A stretch of DNA of 64,000 bases from Semisulcospira habei. Lineage: Eukaryota > Mollusca > Gastropoda > Semisulcospiridae. Under the pieces are notes generated by a model. It was given only the letters and a program-made list of their open reading frames with translations. It was not told the origin of the DNA and searched no databases. Location of the stretch: NCBI GenBank assembly GCA_036245525.1, contig BTPG01000005.1, positions 179,618,698 through 179,682,697 of the forward strand, read 5' to 3'. Made by a program: the position numbers and the translations under genes. Positions 34,110 through 45,024 of the stretch are shown here, in pieces (the first letter of the stretch is position 1; the number at the start of each line of letters is the position of its first letter).

Positions 34110-34241
34110 GCGATGTTCGATCGTGATTTTGAGACTTCACTCTACTCCAGAATGCCATAACTTTCAAGTGCAATTTTTAATTAAGGTTATAGAGTACAAC
34201 ATCACAGACCACCACACAGTGACCTTTTTCAAAAGCATAAG

Positions 34242-34344
<103 letters not shown>

Positions 34345-34398
34345 GTGACCATCACATTAAAAATAAACCCAAACTACCGGACATAAGAACATAATTAT

Positions 34399-34626
34399 AA
34401 ACCCCTTAACTACCGGGGACAGGCAAACGCTACCCATCTGCAAGAGACATAAATCCTCATGAGCCCCGCAGTCGCGGGGGCTCATGAGGATTTATGTCTC
34501 TTGTTAGTCCTGTGTTCTGTGTGCCCACGTCTGGCCCAATTTCATCTGTGTTCTTCACGTGAACGTCGGTCAGTGTGCAGTGGTTACAGACGCGAAATCC
34601 GTTATCACTGGCAACGAAGGGGTTAG
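34399..34626. mobile_element. Family B-prime hairpin MITE
   Basis: AAACCCCTTAACTACCGGGG to GGCAACGAAGGGGTTAG; perfect hairpin AAGAGACATAAATCCTCATG. Similar to 49723 and 56855. Confidence 0.82.
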
Positions 34627-35148
34627 AATAGGTGCAGGCCTGAAATAAGTTCTAGTCCTCAAGGACCAACATTACAGTGGAGCACATAATCGTAAAAAAA
34701 CACGGGTGAGAAGTACAACAGCCTTTCTCAAGATCAACGCTTTGCCATTAATGCACTCAAACGGGTACTGAATGGGCGTTCTGAACAAGCCGGCAGCAGA
34801 CTACTATCATCATATCTGTAAACCCAATCTTAGGCTTGACACCTGCGTGACGCGTGGCCATCTGCACATAGTCTTTCGAACAGCAGTGGCGAGTTTATCT
34901 CTCAGCTATGCCCCATTAAAACGTTGCGACGTCAGATGAAAAAGAAAAATTAACATCGTCACTAGGACGAGACCGATTCTGCTGCGCAGTGAAAGCGAAA
35001 GACAGAGAGCCCATTTTGTTAAAAGCGAGAGTTCTATTGAGATATGACTATACAGTCGCCCTTCACAAAAACGTTGTCATACATTGACGTCATTGTAATC
35101 GTCACACATTGTCATACAATAACAATCTCGCGTTTCACAAAAATGGAG
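34627..35148. other. Nothing firmly recognised
   Basis: Contains inverted scraps AAAAGCGAGAG / CTCGCGTTTCAC (34980-35145) related to the hairpin at 58241, suggesting another decayed palindromic element. Confidence 0.4.
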
Positions 35149-35362
35149 TTAACTAATTCAACTCCGAAACGCCACAGCAAGATATGGATCGAGCGTGACA
35201 GTTCAAGGGTTGTGCCAGAATAGCTTGGCGCCCATAGGCGCCAAGCTATTCTGGCACAACCCTTGAACTATCGCGCTCGATCTGTTTCCAGAAGTTTAAT
35301 ACAGTCTTCAGTTGGGTAACTTCAAAATTTGCGGATTTCGGTCCTGGAGCAGAATGTGTTAA
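35149..35362. mobile_element. Family A TTAA hairpin MITE (CAACTCC termini)
   Basis: TTAACTAATTCAACTCCGAA to GGAGCAGAATGTGTTAA; hairpin GATCGAGCGTGACAG with CGCGCTCGATC, loop CATA. It ends 49 bases from the M4 exon donor. Confidence 0.88.
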
Positions 35363-35410
35363 AGTCTTTTGCCTACACACGTCAGAAACAAATGTTACAG
35401 TGACACTGAC

Positions 35411-35701
35411 CTGGCTAAAGAACATAAGATGGATGCTCTTCCACATGCTGCTGGCCGGCGCCTTGCGGATGTAAGGGACGAGGTACTTGAAGATAATGTA
35501 CTCCAGGATCAGCGTCAGCACCCCTATCCCGAACCCCACGCACAGCATCACGAAGAGACCAGCGTGGTGACCCACTTCTAACTTGGAGTCTTCTTCAGAG
35601 ATGCGCTTCTTGAAGCAGTGGGCGTCAGCGAAGTGAACGTCTTTCAGGTCGTCCACGTAGCCCGTTTGATGGTACTCCTGGATCTTCTTGCTCAGAGCGG
35701 C
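35411..35701 (-). CDS. GluN3-like NMDA receptor exon, end of S2 and transmembrane helix M4
   Basis: This 97-codon exon starts at GCC after CCGCCAG and ends at AGCCAG|GTCAGT, phase 0 on both sides. Residues 1-30 (AALSKKIQEYHQTGYVDDL) continue the S2 lobe exactly where the preceding exon stops. DAHCFKKR supplies the second cysteine of the S2 disulfide. A hydrophobic helix of about 25 residues (GLFVMLCVGFGIGVLTLILEY) is M4. It is followed by basic IRK, then MWKSIHLMFFSQ on the cytoplasmic side. Joined to the next exon it reads FFSQ-RLHR, matching the SQRLHR just after M4 that is characteristic of GluN3 subunits; this is the strongest evidence for the subtype. Hairpin elements of family A sit 49 bases beyond its donor (to 35362) and 20 bases upstream of its acceptor (from 35721). 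Confidence 0.92.
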
Positions 35702-35720
35702 CTGGCGGACATCAGACGAA

Positions 35721-35934
35721 TTAACCCATTCAGACCTGACGCACTACAGCCGGAGATGGGTCGACCATGATAATTCAAGGGTAGTGTCAGATTAGCTTGG
35801 CGCCTGTCGGCGCCAAGCTAATCTGGCATTGCCCTTGAATTATCATGGTCGATCCATCTCCTGCAACTGGTGCATAGTCATCAGATGACGCGTCCAAAAT
35901 TTGGGAAATATGGCCGTCGGGCTGAATGAGTTAA
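35721..35934. mobile_element. Family A TTAA hairpin MITE, 20 bp from an exon
   Basis: TTAACCCATTCAGACCTGACG to CGGGCTGAATGAGTTAA, loop TGTC. It sits only 20 bases upstream of the M4 exon start on the gene strand, so the splice branch region lies within or beside the element. Confidence 0.9.
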
Positions 35935-35961
35935 TCGGATCCCGTCAAATAGAAACAGATT

Positions 35962-36240
35962 AAGTGAGGTTCCGTTTGCTGCGAACGACTCGCAACGACG
36001 AACTAGAGAGAAATCATAGCGGACAACCAGCTTGTACAATAGGCAGAGACAACACTCCAAACACATCTACAAGAGGTACAGATCCTCCTGAGCCCTGGAG
36101 GGGGGGGGGCGGCTTATGATGACCCATGCCTATTGGAGATGTTTGAAGTGTTGTCCGTACCTATGGTAGACGCTGGTTACCCGTCGCGAGTTCGTTCTCG
36201 TTCGTTATTAGGAGTCGTTCGCTGCAATGAAACCTAACTA
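35962..36240. mobile_element. Family C element, full length
   Basis: AAGTGAGGTTCCGTTTGCTG to CTGCAATGAAACCTAACT. Inverted sub-ends CGAACGACTCGCAACGACG / CGTTATTAGGAGTCGTTCG. The inner B-like hairpin is decayed by a G run. A TAA-like duplication flanks it. Confidence 0.7.
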
Positions 36241-36261
36241 ATGGTAAATAAAGAGATGGCT

Positions 36262-36312
36262 GACTCATTCGATACGTGCCGCGTACCCGAATGCAGCACG
36301 TTTTGAATGTGA
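36262..36312. mobile_element. Family D relic
   Basis: CTGACTCATTCGATACGTGC to GCAGCACGTTTTGAATG with the centre deleted. Confidence 0.55.
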
Positions 36313-36450
36313 TACGGATAGTGTGATATTCTTTTAAACAAGGTTTATCACAATGTGGATAAAGATAAGGATAGAGAAAAGGAAATAGAGAAGGAGACGG
36401 CTAAGGAAAATAATTGTCGATAAGCCTAGGGACATGAGTACGGCCAAGTA

Positions 36451-36764
36451 GTAACCCCATCACTGATAAGAAGTGAACGTGATCCAACTGCAACAGACGC
36501 AGATCCTCATGCGCCCCCCCCCCTTGCAGTTGCGGGGGCTCATGCGGATCTGCTGTGCCTTTAGAGATATCAATTTGTATCAATGTTTCTTGGACAATCC
36601 AGACCAAAAAGGGGACTGCTAAGCGTGTAAAATGCAAAGAAGTACCCGCGTGTTTCTTTCTCCGTTGGTACTTCTTTGTGTTCCTTGGACCCTTGTGGCC
36701 TTTTGCTTGTTGAAGGAATAAAGACTTCGGAAATAACTATGTCCGCCGGTAGTGAAGGGGTCAA
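36451..36764. mobile_element. Family B MITE with internal insertion
   Basis: GTAACCCCATCACTGATAAG to GGTAGTGAAGGGGTCAA. Inside, GACAATCCAGACCAAAAAGG...CTTGTGGCCTTTTGC is about 100 bases of a separate hairpin related to the ends of the 38-bp minisatellite (50863, 53785). Confidence 0.68.
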
Positions 36765-36806
36765 CGCAGAAAGGACTGGCAAAGAGTGAGACGGCTGATT
36801 ATTGAG

Positions 36807-37025
36807 GTAAGCCCATTCAGCCCTGACGCACTACAACGGGAGATGGGTCGACCATGATAATTCAAGAGTAGTGGCAGATTAGCTTGGCGCCGACAGGCGC
36901 CAAGCTAATCTGGCGCTGCCCTTGAATTATCATGGTCGATCCATCTCCCGCAACTCAGTGGTGCATAGTCATTAGATGACGCCTCCAAAATTTGGGGAAT
37001 ATGGCCGTCGGGCTGAATGAGTTAA
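36807..37025. mobile_element. Family A hairpin MITE
   Basis: GTAAGCCCATTCAGCCCTGACG to CGGGCTGAATGAGTTAA, loop GACA. Confidence 0.87.
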
Positions 37026-37224
37026 TGCCATGCAAGCAAACAAGAGTATATCATGGCAACACTTTGGCTACCAGATCAGACCATACGAGACAAGGCAAGA
37101 ATAGATAAAAACACAGGACGGGCTTTTCTGTACTGTTCCTAGTTTTCTAAACGAAATGTGGGCTTAGGTGTTGAAGTAACAATTCAAAGTACCAAAAGCT
37201 AACAAAACCCCGGCAATTCAACAA

Positions 37225-37336
37225 GCAAAACACACACCAACCAGCCAAGATGCCTGCCAAACAATCAACCAACCCCTCTAAGCAATCAACCAACCAACCA
37301 ATTAACCAACCAACCAATTAACCAACCAACCAACAC
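37225..37336. repeat. (CCAA)n-type simple repeat
   Basis: Irregular AACC tetranucleotides ending 30 bases beyond the donor of the 37367-37517 exon. Confidence 0.9.
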
Positions 37337-37366
37337 ATCAAACGACAACCGACCGTGATCACTGAC

Positions 37367-37517
37367 CTTGAGAGGAGAGTGTTTGGGGATGCCCAGTCCA
37401 TACTGGTCGTCGCCGAAGATCTTGGAGATGAGCTTGAGTTCACAGGACGGGGCCAGATGCGCTCGTGCATAGTCCAGGATCGGGTAGTCACCCAGGTACG
37501 CGTCCAGCCGACCATTT
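37367..37517 (-). CDS. GluN3-like NMDA receptor exon, S2 ligand-binding lobe
   Basis: This exon of 151 bases starts after TTTGTAG and ends at CTCAAG|GTCAGT, entering in phase 2 and leaving in phase 0. It encodes NGRLDAYLGDYPILDY, then a Cys in APSCELKLI, then DDQYGLGIPKHSPLK. The order matches the S2 lobe of NMDA receptors: a KLDAF-like strand, the Asp that in the family binds the agonist amino group (here in LGDYP), LDY, the first cysteine of the conserved S2 disulfide, and the GYGIGLP-NSPL motif. It acts outside the cell, closing on ligand to open the channel. All key S2 residues I can place are intact, so this looks functional. Confidence 0.9.
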
Positions 37518-37587
37518 CTACAAACAGACACATACAGAACATATAAATAATTTTAACTTTACCTATAATTCCACCCTCCTCAATAAC

Positions 37588-37735
37588 AGTGAGGTTTCGT
37601 TTGCAAAGAACGACTCCCAACAACGATTTACAGCGAAGTCGTTGTAGATAACTAGCTTCTACCTAAAGCATAGAGAACAATCCAAACATCTCCAAGACGT
37701 ATAGATCCTCATGAGCCCGGAGGGCAGTATGTTCC
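37588..37735. mobile_element. Family C element, truncated
   Basis: CAGTGAGGTTTCGTTTGC and ACGTATAGATCCTCATGAGC; the right half is missing. Confidence 0.6.
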
Positions 37736-37761
37736 CAGTAGCAGTATGTACCCACTCCATA

Positions 37762-37854
37762 AGCCATTCAGCCCTGACGCACTACAGCAGGAGATGGGTC
37801 GACCATGACAATTCAAGGGTAGTGCCAGATTAGCTTGGCGCCGACAGGGTTAAC
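37762..37854. mobile_element. Family A left half
   Basis: AAGCCATTCAGCCCTGACGC through GCTTGGCGCCGACAGGGTTAA: the right arm and terminus are replaced by GGTTAA directly after the apex loop. Confidence 0.75.
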
Positions 37855-37959
37855 TGGAAATAGTTGGTGAAAGAAAGAAATGAAGAAAGACAAAAGGCAA
37901 GAAAGAAAGAAAAGGAAGAGTTTTCATCGGACATAATGATATTGTTTTCCTATTTAGTC

Positions 37960-38119
37960 ATTCGCGATTCTCTTGAATATTTTCAATTTCACGTCACTGC
38001 AGGTCACGACTCTAAGAGAGGTATCACATTTTGGAACAACAAAAGAACAACATCGCCAAAAATGAAGGAATGTTGACGGTCGCGGGGACAAAAAAATTAA
38101 GAAGCCTTACTTTCGCTCA
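37960..38119 (+). repeat. Dispersed repeat shared with 41440-41676
   Basis: CACTGCAGGTCACGACTC, GGAACAACAAAAGAACAACAT, GGTCGCGGGGAC and CTTTCGCTC occur in the same order in both places. Confidence 0.6.
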
Positions 38120-38200
38120 TTAACACTTTCGAGACGTGTCGCATCCGGATTCGCGGCTTTACGCCGCGAATCCGGATGCGGCACGTCTCGAAAGAGTTAA
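38120..38200. mobile_element. Family D TTAA hairpin MITE, complete
   Basis: TTAACACTTTCGAGACGTG to CACGTCTCGAAAGAGTTAA with perfect arms (CGCATCCGGATTCGCGGC). Shares its right TTAA with the following B element. Confidence 0.87.
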
Positions 38201-38397
38201 ACCCTTCGCTGCCAGTGATGAATTGCAGGACAGAAGCCACTACGCACTGACCGGCATTCTCGCGAAAAATAAAGAACACAGGACTGACAATTAGAGACTT
38301 AAATCCTCAAAAGCCCGCAAGACTGCGGGGACTAATGGGGCTTATATTTCTTGCTGCTGAGTAGCGTTCGCTTTGCCCCGGCAGTTCAGGGGTTGGG
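38197..38397. mobile_element. Family B-prime MITE
   Basis: TTAAACCCTTCGCTGCCAGTG to CCGGCAGTTCAGGGGTTG; hairpin decayed. Confidence 0.68.
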
Positions 38398-38431
38398 GGG
38401 GGGGGTAGGAATAGTGGATGGTGCACCTTCA

Positions 38432-38639
38432 TTAACCCCATTTAAGCCCACGGCCGTACTTTGGAGGTGTCATGTAATGACTATGTACCAGTACGAGGAG
38501 ATGGATCGACCTTACTAATTCGAGGGTAATGCCAGATTAGCTTGGCGTCATCAGGCGCCATGGTTACCTGGGCACTACCCTTTAAATAATCATGGCCGAT
38601 CCATCTCCTGTTGCAGTGCGTCGGGGCTAAATGGGTTAA
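38432..38639. mobile_element. Family A TTAA MITE, mismatched hairpin
   Basis: TTAACCCCATTTAAGCCCAC to CGGGGCTAAATGGGTTAA; arms carry several unpaired changes (GGCGTCATCAGGCGCCATGG). Confidence 0.78.
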
Positions 38640-38753
38640 CACACCGACACACTGTCAAATCTGCCCAGGACAGAAGTATTGGCAAAATTAATACTGTGTT
38701 TGAATGTTTCAGCCAAAAAGGCGCTGATGTTGACGCAACACTAGGGCAAGTTT

Positions 38754-38818
38754 GTTGGTCTGTGATTTTGGACCTTGCAGTTCAAGGCTTAAGGTCCAAA
38801 TTCATAAACCAAAACACA
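38754..38818. repeat. Family G hairpin
   Basis: GTTGGTCTGTGATTTTGGAC with complement-like GGTCCAAATTCATAAACCAAA. Confidence 0.55.
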
Positions 38819-38889
38819 AGAATTCATGGTTCAAGTCATTTGGCATCTATGGCAACTATTATCTTATAATGAGCAACATTTTGCTTTGA

Positions 38890-39008
38890 TATAGTGCCGA
38901 TAACAGTCAGATGTCATTACGAGACCCGAATCAAAATGTCCAAGTCGTAAGACGAGGACATTTTGATCCGGTCAAGTAATCACATCTGTCTGTTTATCGG
39001 CACTGTAT
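38890..39008. repeat. Palindromic element (family K)
   Basis: ATAGTGCCGATAACAGTCAG pairs with CTGTCTGTTTATCGGCACTG; inner arms ATCAAAATGTCC / GGACATTTTGAT around GTCGTAAGACGA. Confidence 0.68.
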
Positions 39009-39472
39009 CGAACAAAATGTTGCTAAAAAAATGTATGTACCCAGTCCAAAACAAAACTTTGCCCGAGTCCTTCCGATTACTTCCATTTGTGCTGCTCTTG
39101 ACACTACTAACCGAAATGTACTCAGCGCAAATCCACCCTCGCGTACATCTACCCAGTGCAAATGTGTTCCTCTGGTTTTCCATGTATTTTTAGAACTAAA
39201 TAAACTCAGCATGAATCTTCACAGCATGATTCCACCCAGCATAAATCGACAAAGGCGTGAATTTACTTAAATAAAAATATCAATGGAATAGCGAAAGCAC
39301 ACATTTACACTGGGTATATTTACGCCAAGGTTGTGTAGACTTTCGCTGGATATTTTCATGTCTTTTTTAGATTTGCGCTAAAATATAGTGAACTTCACCC
39401 TTTCAGCGCCACTGATAGTGGCAGTGTGTGCTACACGTACTAGAACAAACACGTCACAACAAAACTCTTTAA

Positions 39473-39972
39473 AGGCCCCGCCACACTTGCCGGTTGTGCC
39501 CCGATTTTGAAGCCGATTCCGATCCGATTGCGATCGGATGACGTCATATATCCGATCCGATCGCAATCGTCTGGGAATCGGGTGTTTAGAAACTGCTCTA
39601 TTTTTCCGATCCGAATCGGCCCCGATTGTAAGCTTCAACCAATCAGAGCGCGTCTCGCAAAGCACGTCGTTTCAGTTTGCAAATGGCGGAAGATCAGTCA
39701 ACCACCTAAGTTCGTTGCCGATGTTTTGCCCGCCTCAGTCTTCCCGAATATGATGCAAAACTGCTAATAATGCAAGCACATCATCATCACTGTCCAAACT
39801 AGCAGTCATTTCGCTGAACAGGTACAACCTTGATCTTCGATTCAAACCGGTCGGCTAAATAAAGTCGGGGAATGTGTGGCAGTGCACACGTTTTTGCAGT
39901 CCGGTCCGATCACACTCCGATTCGAAACTGCTCAAGAATCGGCCTCAAAATCGGGCATGTGTGGCGGGGCCT
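39473..39972. mobile_element. Harbinger-like MITE, 500 bp
   Basis: Terminal inverted repeats AGGCCCCGCCACACTTGCC / GGCATGTGTGGCGGGGCCT, both flanked by TAA (39470-39472 and 39973-39975). A 3-base TWA duplication with GC-rich termini fits PIF/Harbinger. The interior has many CCGATCCGAT-type repeats and no transposase. Confidence 0.8.
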
Positions 39973-39975
39973 TAA

Positions 39976-40775
39976 CGCCACAGTCTAGGGCCGGCATAGT
40001 CTGGAGTTCACGTCAGACTTTTCTGAAATGTTGCAAAGGAGAATACATGACGTAAAGTTTACATGCGCATAGGCAGAAGGAAACTTTACAGTCCAACACC
40101 AAATGTATGCTTCAAACATACAGAACCCAACAAATCTGACACTGCTGAACATGTTTCATCGCGCAAATTCCCTCTCGCACGCCTCCGATGTTGGAAAAGA
40201 AGCAGGTGGATACAGCTACCTTAGGTGCGACCACAGACATTAATAACTATGTCTGTTTATGAACCTGGGTGTGATACTTTCGATGTGTGTTTGTCTCTGT
40301 CCAATGATGACCTGTTGTGTGCCACGACTATCACTAGCGGACATCAGTGTCGTCAATCTCAATAGTATGGCGATTCGATTTGTGTGTTCGCTGCTGTCCA
40401 TTCTCCGTTAAGTCTCTGTATGGGAAATAAATTTCGAGCGTACGTACGTACGTAAGCAGTATTTCATTACTAGTGAACATAAGGAGCATGCTAATGTGAC
40501 AGTATGAGCAAATATAGCGTTTTTGTTTTGACAGAGGCAAGCATCAAGATTGCGCATTTCTGGTCTGCAATGGATTATGGGAAGGAAATTATATCAAGCA
40601 AGTTCATGAATATTAATTTTCTTGCTATACAATATATCAGTACATGTGTCAAAGAAGCGGACATTTTATGGAGTGGGTACATACAACCGTATTCCAGAAT
40701 CTCTTGGCAATCATCCTTTGTTGCCCACGATACGATGTTCCTGGCTAACATTCCAGAATCATACACCGAGCAATG
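39976..40775. other. Nothing recognised
   Basis: AT-rich sequence with a short CGTA run at 40436-40452. The frame 40504-40800 has no recognisable domain. Confidence 0.4.
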
Positions 40776-40872
40776 GTTGTCATATTCCTCTCATTTCTAG
40801 AGACAACAGCTATTGAAATGAAGATTCCGCAGCTGAGCAATATACGTGCAGGTCAATGGAGATGGAACGACC
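40776..40872 (+). repeat. Dispersed repeat, copy 2
   Basis: Matches 33264-33360. Confidence 0.62.
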
Positions 40873-41240
40873 GACCCCTTTTACTGCCACGGATTGTGGC
40901 GCGGATTGAGTTCTAGAAATTAAGGTGAATACAACGTAAATTTTTTTTTTTTTAAATCCGTCAAAGGAAAATAGAGACAAAGTGGCTTCAGCAAGCGGTA
41001 TAGATCCTCATAAGCCTCCGCAACTGCGAGGCCTCATGAGGATCCATACCTCTTGCATTTGGGTGATGTTACAATTTTCTCGGCAGTCATAAATACAAGA
41101 TACCGGGGATGAATGGGCCGTGATACCTCATGATAGTAGTGTCGGAATAGCTGACCAGGCGCCAAACTATTTCGGCTCTAGCCTTGAGCTATCATGGCCC
41201 ATCCATCTCCCACGACTGGTTCCAAAATTGAACGTGACAC
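40873..41240. mobile_element. Family B MITE followed by family A relic
   Basis: B: GACCCCTTTTACTGCCACGG to TTCTCGGCAGTCAT at 41090 with a mismatched hairpin. A: GGGATGAATGGGCCGTGATA, CCAGGCGCCAAACTATTTCGG and CTATCATGGCCCATCC. Confidence 0.6.
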
Positions 41241-41439
41241 AAAACTGGAGAGACGAATAACAGACCGTACTATTCGTGGCGGTGTATTATAAATAACAGA
41301 TGAAATGCGCATGAAATATTCACGAGATGGAATTACGTGCACTGCCGATAGCTGCAATAGCTATTGTTGGTGTCGCACAAGATAAATAACAGTGGGTCCG
41401 ACAAAGTCAATATTTCCTATTATAAATTGCAGCCGCAAT

Positions 41440-41676
41440 TCGCGATTATCTGGAATATTCATGAGGTGAAGGTCTCAAGAAACCACACATGAATTGCATT
41501 TTTACTTCGACACTGTAGTGGGACGTTATTTTGAGTTTAATGCCCCTGCAGGCCACGCATTGTTGAATGTTGGAACAATTAAAAGAAGAACATTGCAAAG
41601 AAAGTTGTAGGTCGCGGCGACGCTGATAATGAAGTGAAGGTCTCGAGAACTAATAAACCTCACTTTCGCTCGCTCA
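41440..41676 (+). repeat. Dispersed repeat shared with 37960-38119
   Basis: GGAACAATTAAAAGAAGAACAT and GGTCGCGGCGACG blocks match; here no family D element follows CTTTCGCTC. Confidence 0.6.
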
Positions 41677-41738
41677 GAATAGTGACAGACATGCGTACAT
41701 GTCATTTATTGCAATGAACAATGTATGGTAATTTGAGA

Positions 41739-41739
<1 letters not shown>

Positions 41740-41800
<61 letters not shown>

Positions 41801-41811
41801 CGCGCGCGTGC

Positions 41812-41878
<67 letters not shown>
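41740..41878. repeat. (GT)n microsatellite with CG interruption
   Basis: GT tract broken by GTGCGCGCGCGTGCG near 41800; a G-rich tail follows to 41920. Confidence 0.97.
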
Positions 41879-41879
<1 letters not shown>

Positions 41880-42139
41880 TGGGATGGGGGTGGGGGGTGG
41901 GGGTTGGGGGGTTGGGGGGAGGAGAAGCTGACTGTACGAGACATTTAAAAAATCGCCGATTCCTTAACATAAACAACAGCTTTATGATTCAAGATAAACT
42001 TAATTGTTTCTGTCATAAAAGTTGTAGGGGAATCATTTACAAAGAAATGAACACGCTTTGGCACAACAAAGACAAAACAGTCACGTGCTTTGTCCTTTCT
42101 GAAGCGTGTTTCTCTCTTTCTTGACTATTTCCTTGCAGT

Positions 42140-42172
42140 TTTGTCGGCCCGAAGGCCTTTTGCGCTTTGGGA
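42140..42172. mobile_element. Family E end fragment
   Basis: GTCGGCCCGAAGGCCTTTTG then CGCTTTGGG, the right terminus only. Confidence 0.5.
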
Positions 42173-42356
42173 TGGCAGTCAAGTTAAACAACCACAACAA
42201 GAACAACAGATTTTTAGTCTGGATATCGTGAAATTAGTAACTGTCCTACGAGTGATCAACACAGAAGACTTTACCCAGTGATCCACTTCACCGTCAAATA
42301 GCGATTTCTAGTCCATGGACACTGGGAGCTAGAGAAGACTGCTTGGAAAAACCTAT

Positions 42357-42518
42357 TAACTCATTTAGCCCGACGGCCGTATTTCCCAAATTTGGGAGGC
42401 GTCATCTAATGACTATGCACCAGTTGCAGGAGATGGATCGACCATGATAATTCAAGGGCAGTGCCAGATTAGCTTGGCAAACTACTTCTGCTGTAGTGCG
42501 CCAGGGCTGAATGTGTTA
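42357..42518. mobile_element. Family A MITE with deleted arm, abutting the LINE tail
   Basis: Reverse orientation TTAACTCATTTAGCCCGACG to CAGGGCTGAATGTGTTA; from the middle of the hairpin (AGCTTGGC) it jumps to ACTACTTCTGCTGTAG. Its right end meets the (TATC) tail of the LINE. Confidence 0.8.
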
Positions 42519-45010
42519 TCTATCTATCTATATCCCGTAGTCTTGCCGACCGTTGGGGCACCACTGATGACTTGGCAACCAGCTCTCTCCATTCCTCTCT
42601 GTTCTCTGCCATTCTTAGCGTATCGCGCAGCTTCAGTCCTGTCCACTCTGAGATATTGTCCTCCCATCTTTTCCTCTGTCTTCCTCTCCTTCGTCCTCCT
42701 TGCACAGTGCCTTGCAGGATTGTTTTGGCAAGCCCTGGTGAACGCGTGACATGCCCATACCACTTCAGTTTGCGTTTTTTCAAAATGGCTAATAGGTCTT
42801 CATATGACCCGATGGCTTGCCTGATTCTGCTTCCCACTTCCACGTTTGTGACGTGATCTCTGTATGAAATGCCAAGCAGCCTTGAAAACATCTCATTTCA
42901 GTGGCTTGTATCCTCCTTTCAAGGTCTGCTGTGAGGGTCCATGACTCGCAGGCATACAAAAACACTGAGATGACTAAGGAGCGCATCAGTCTGATCTTGG
43001 AGCAGAGTGTGATGTTTCTGTCCTTCCATATGGTCTTCAATCTTGTCAGTGCTGTTGTTGTCTGCGCAATCCTGGACAGTATTTCTGGTTTTGATCCCTC
43101 ATCTGTCACAATGGCTCCTAAGTATTTGAATTTATTAACGGTTTCCAGTTTTTGGCTTCCAATCATGATGTCAGTGCCAATGCCACTGGTGTTATTGGTC
43201 ATCAGTTTTATGTTCTCTGCACTGATTTCCATCCCGTACGCAATGGCTGTACTGTCCAGCCTTTCCACCACCTGAGCTAGTTCCTTCTCTGTTCCTGCAA
43301 GGCCATCAATGTCGTCCGCAAAGCGCAAGTTCTTGATTGTTCTGCCTCCAATACTGACAGATCCTTCATGATCTTTCAGAGCGTCTGTCATGATTCTTTC
43401 CAGGAAGATGTTAAAAAGAGTAGGTGAGAGCAAGCACCCTTGTCTGACTCCGACTGTAGTCCTAAACCAGTTTCCTATTTTGCCGTTGAAGCAGACTGCG
43501 CTAGTGGCCTTGTTGTAAAGGTTTGCTACGACTTTGATCAGGTTGGCATTAATATTGTATAGCTTCATTGCGGACAAAAGGCCTGCATGCCACACCCTGT
43601 CAAACGCTTTCTTAAAATCCACAAAGACATGATAGAGATCTTGCTGGTGCTGGAGGTACCTCTCACATAGAACTCTCAGGTTGAAGATCTGCTCAGTTGT
43701 GCTGCGCCCTGGTCTGAAGCCTGCCTGTTCCTCAGCTATGATTTCCTCTGCCTGTGGCTTCAGCCTGTTCAGCAGGATCTTTAACATGACTTTGCTTGGA
43801 TGGCATATAAGACTGATAAGTGATAGTGCGATAATTCTGGCATTGATGTAAGTTGCCTTTTTGGGGGAGAGTTATTACAAGTGATTGGGTCCATAGTGTG
43901 GGCCAATCCCCTGACTGCCAGATCTTATTGCATATTGTTAGTAAGGCGCTTATCATGTCTTCTCCCCCTTCTTGGACTAGCTCTGCAGGGATGTTGTCTG
44001 CTCCTGCTGCCTTCCCTTTTTTTCAGTGACTTCACTGCAGCCTCTACTTCTTCTCGGAGGATGGGATAGTTCCCATTGTTGGTCACTGGTGGGTTGACAA
44101 GTATGCATGGGTCCCCTGTAGCTCGGTGGTTGTACAAATCTGAGCAGTACTCTGTCCATCTGTTCAGTATGTCTTGGTATTCCGTAAGACAATTCCCTTC
44201 CCTATCTTGAATGATAGAGGAGCGTCCTTGTTTTACACTGGTCAGGTCTTTGACCAGCTGGTATGCTTTTTTTGCTATTATTTTTGTTCAGATTTACTTC
44301 TACGTGTTTACACGGATCTTCAATCCACTTATTCTTTGCCTTTTTCAATGCTTTTCTTGATATCCTGGTTACTTTCCCTGTATTGTTTAGCTCCTTCTAC
44401 CTCTGATTTCTTTTTCTTTAATTCTCGACGCTTGTCACATAGAACAAAGATGTCAGCTGTAACCCAAGGTTTCTTTGCTTGTCGGTGTTTGCCAAGGATC
44501 TCACTGGCTGTTTGGTTTACAACAGTGTTAAATGTGTCGATCAGTGTGTCCACGTCCGTGTCTTCTGCACCTGGAAGTAGCAGTGGCGCGAATTTTCCTC
44601 CTATCTTTGCCTGAAAGGCTTCCGCTACCTCTGGGTCTTTCAGCTTCTCGAGGTCAAACTTGATTCTGGTGGGACCCTGCTTGTTGACCTTCTTTAGGCG
44701 AAGTCGGAAGGTCATCATCACTAAGTCATGGTCACTTCCAATGTCTGCGCCTGGAAAACTTCTAGTCTTGGCAATGTTCACACTGGTTTGGAAGCGTCTC
44801 TTCACCATAATGTAGTCAATTTGGTTATGGTGCTCTCCGTTCGGGCTGTGCCACGTCCACCTTCTGGATGCTTTGTGTGGGCCAAATGTGTTCATCAGCT
44901 TTAGATCATTTGAGCTGGCAAATTCCAGGAACCTTAAGCCTCTGTCGTTGGTCTCTGCATTGCAGTAGTGTCCGCATGTGCCTTTCCAGTTCCTAGCATG
45001 GGTTAAGAAA
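42519..45010 (-). pseudogene. Non-LTR retrotransposon (LINE), endonuclease-RT, decayed
   Basis: A 2.5 kb minus-strand copy, 5'-truncated. From about 45005 the apurinic-type endonuclease C-terminus is readable (NWKGTCGHYC, QIDYIMVKRR, GADIGSDHDLVM with the catalytic SDH). After frameshifts between 44330 and 43790, the reverse transcriptase is open for 333 codons (43787-42789): EEQAGFRPGRSTTEQIF, motif A FVDFKKAFDRVWH, motif B RQGCLLSPTLFNIFLE, motif C FADDIDG. A frameshift leads into the C-terminal RKLKWYGHVTRS, RGRQRKRWEDNI and SVVPQRSARLRD segments (42891-42520). It ends in a (GATA)-type tail. RTE/jockey-like by motif pattern; clade not certain. Dead because of frameshifts. Same strand as the receptor gene, inside its 17.5 kb intron. 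Confidence 0.9.
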
Positions 45011-45024
45011 TGCTTTAAACCTGT

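Noticed and set aside
37864..38076. Small lysine-rich protein
   Set aside because: AG-rich stretch running into a dispersed repeat shared with 41440; no domain.
39378..39767. Open frames on both strands with RSDRIYDVIRSQSDRNR-type repeats
   Set aside because: They arise from CCGATCCGAT iterations inside a Harbinger-like MITE.
42444..43275. Plus-strand frames across 42.4-43.3 kb
   Set aside because: They are antisense shadows of the minus-strand LINE reverse transcriptase.
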